Assembly (NCBI GenBank): GCA_003229755.1
Contig: QIFJ01000155.1
Span: forward strand, 1 to 5,633
DNA length: 5,633 nucleotides
Source: Pseudomonadota bacterium
GTDB taxonomy: Bacteria > BMS3Abin14
Direction of reading: 5' to 3'
Each line of letters starts with the position of its first letter. Position 1 is the first letter of the stretch. Made by a program: the position numbers and the translations under genes. The notes beneath the pieces were generated by a model. The model did not search any database. It saw only the letters and a program-made list of their open reading frames with translations, and was not told the origin of the DNA. This document shows, piece by piece, positions 4,837 through 5,633 of this stretch.

Positions 4837-5633
4837 TTAAACGATCCATCCGCCGCCGGTCACATAATCCCCGTCATACAGGACCACGGCCTGGCCCGGT
4901 GCGACTCCGTGCTGCGGTTCATCGAAGGCAACCTCTATAGCGGAATCACCTTTTACGGTTATGGTGGCCAATGCGGGTTTGTGCCGGTGTCTTATCTGTA
5001 CAGCGGATGTGAACCGGGATGCAGGAACAATCCCCTCGATCCAGTTGACGCCTTCAGCCGCGAAACCGGTGGAGGCGGCCTCGTCCCTGCTTCCCACGAC
5101 TATAGTATTGTTTCCAGGCTCAATTCTGACGATGTAGTAAGGCTCCTTTCCTGATACACCTAGTCCCCGGCGCTGTCCCACCGTGTAGAAGCAGACACCC
5201 TCATGGGTTCCCACATTGATTCCAGATGTATCCACAATGGGACCTGGTTCAATACTGCCGGCGGAGGCGCCTCGGATGAAGTCCCGTATTCCACCCTCAG
5301 GAATAAAGCAAATTTCCTGGCTGTCCGGCTTCTCGTGGACTGGGAGGTTCAACTCCCCGGCAAGGCCACGCACCTCTTCTTTTTTCAGATCACCCACAGG
5401 AAAGATGAGGTGCTCCAGAATCGCCTGATCTACAGGGAACAGGAAGTAGGACTGGTCCTTTTCAGGATCTTGCCCCCTGGCCAGGCGTCGCACAACGTTG
5501 CCGGTTATACGGGCATAGTGGCCGGTGGCAAGGAGATCCGCGCCCACGGCTCTGGCTTTTCTCATGAGATGCCTGAACTTGAGGTGTTCGTTGCACAGGA
5601 TACAGGGGTTCGGTGTTTTCCCCTCAAGATACG
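4837..5633 (-). CDS. mnmA: tRNA-specific 2-thiouridylase MnmA (N-terminus beyond right edge)
   Basis: The last 264 residues of an enzyme usually about 360 long, which adenylates U34 of Lys, Glu and Gln tRNAs and installs sulfur to make s2U. The visible part opens with KTPNPCILCNEHLKF, where the cysteine of LCN (codon 5593-5595) is the first catalytic cysteine. LLATGHYAR follows. The second catalytic cysteine is in DSQEICFIPEGG (codon 5308-5310), 95 residues later, matching the family spacing. YTVGQRRGLGVSG and EPYYIVRI mark the start of the central beta domain, and HGVAPGQAVVLYDGD closes the C-terminal barrel, so the visible part is intact. ATG 5565 is internal, not the start: the frame stays open with clear MnmA sequence to the window edge. 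Thiolation requires a sulfur relay (a cysteine desulfurase such as IscS plus carriers), which is not in this window. Confidence 0.97.
   Translation of the reverse strand, partial: YLEGKTPNPCILCNEHLKFRHLMRKARAVGADLLATGHYARITGNVVRRLARGQDPEKDQSYFLFPVDQAILEHLIFPVGDLKKEEVRGLAGELNLPVHEKPDSQEICFIPEGGIRDFIRGASAGSIEPGPIVDTSGINVGTHEGVCFYTVGQRRGLGVSGKEPYYIVRIEPGNNTIVVGSRDEAASTGFAAEGVNWIEGIVPASRFTSAVQIRHRHKPALATITVKGDSAIEVAFDEPQHGVAPGQAVVLYDGDYVTGGGWIV

Overview
The window is a compact bacterial chromosome segment in which every recognisable gene lies on the minus strand, so transcription runs from high to low coordinates. It probably comes from a Gram-negative bacterium: there is an ECF sigma / membrane anti-sigma pair followed by a secreted Spy/CpxP-like periplasmic protein. 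The style of the PPC-domain (DUF296) protein and of the family-2-like glycosyltransferase, together with the very repeat-rich intergenic DNA, reminds me of deltaproteobacterial or related uncultured lineages. That placement is an impression and cannot be proved from this window.

Layout in transcription order. (1) 5633-4837: the C-terminal three quarters of mnmA, the tRNA 2-thiouridylase; its N-terminus lies beyond the right edge. (2) 4836-4722: an intergenic stretch almost filled by two families of 7-bp tandem repeats and a candidate ECF-type promoter. (3) 4721-3014: a three-gene unit of ECF sigma factor, zinc-finger anti-sigma factor (ATGA overlap) and Spy/CnrX-like periplasmic protein, probably an envelope- or metal-stress sensing module. 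(4) 3013-2845: an intergenic stretch with GGAAC-type 7-bp repeats in opposite orientations that form a long imperfect hairpin. (5) 2844-1009: mtaB (ms2t6A37 tRNA methylthiotransferase), closely followed by a PPC/DUF296 protein. (6) 834-547: acylphosphatase, bracketed by two near-identical direct copies of an 82-bp palindromic repeat (928-1009 and 405-485). (7) 331-1: the N-terminus of a glycosyltransferase that runs off the left edge.

The genes are mostly ordinary housekeeping or stress functions. Two tRNA-thiolation enzymes (MnmA at U34, MtaB at A37) flank the sigma-factor module. The unusual material is in the DNA between and at the ends of the genes. Period-7 repeats of three related types (GGAACNN, GAAACNN, AnGTTnA) sit at or just after the 3' ends of three genes, and one array has become part of the mtaB coding sequence. 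A separate 82-bp hairpin element occurs twice around the acylphosphatase gene. I see no rRNA, tRNA, CRISPR array, transposase or phage gene. No gene-free stretch exceeds 300 bases.
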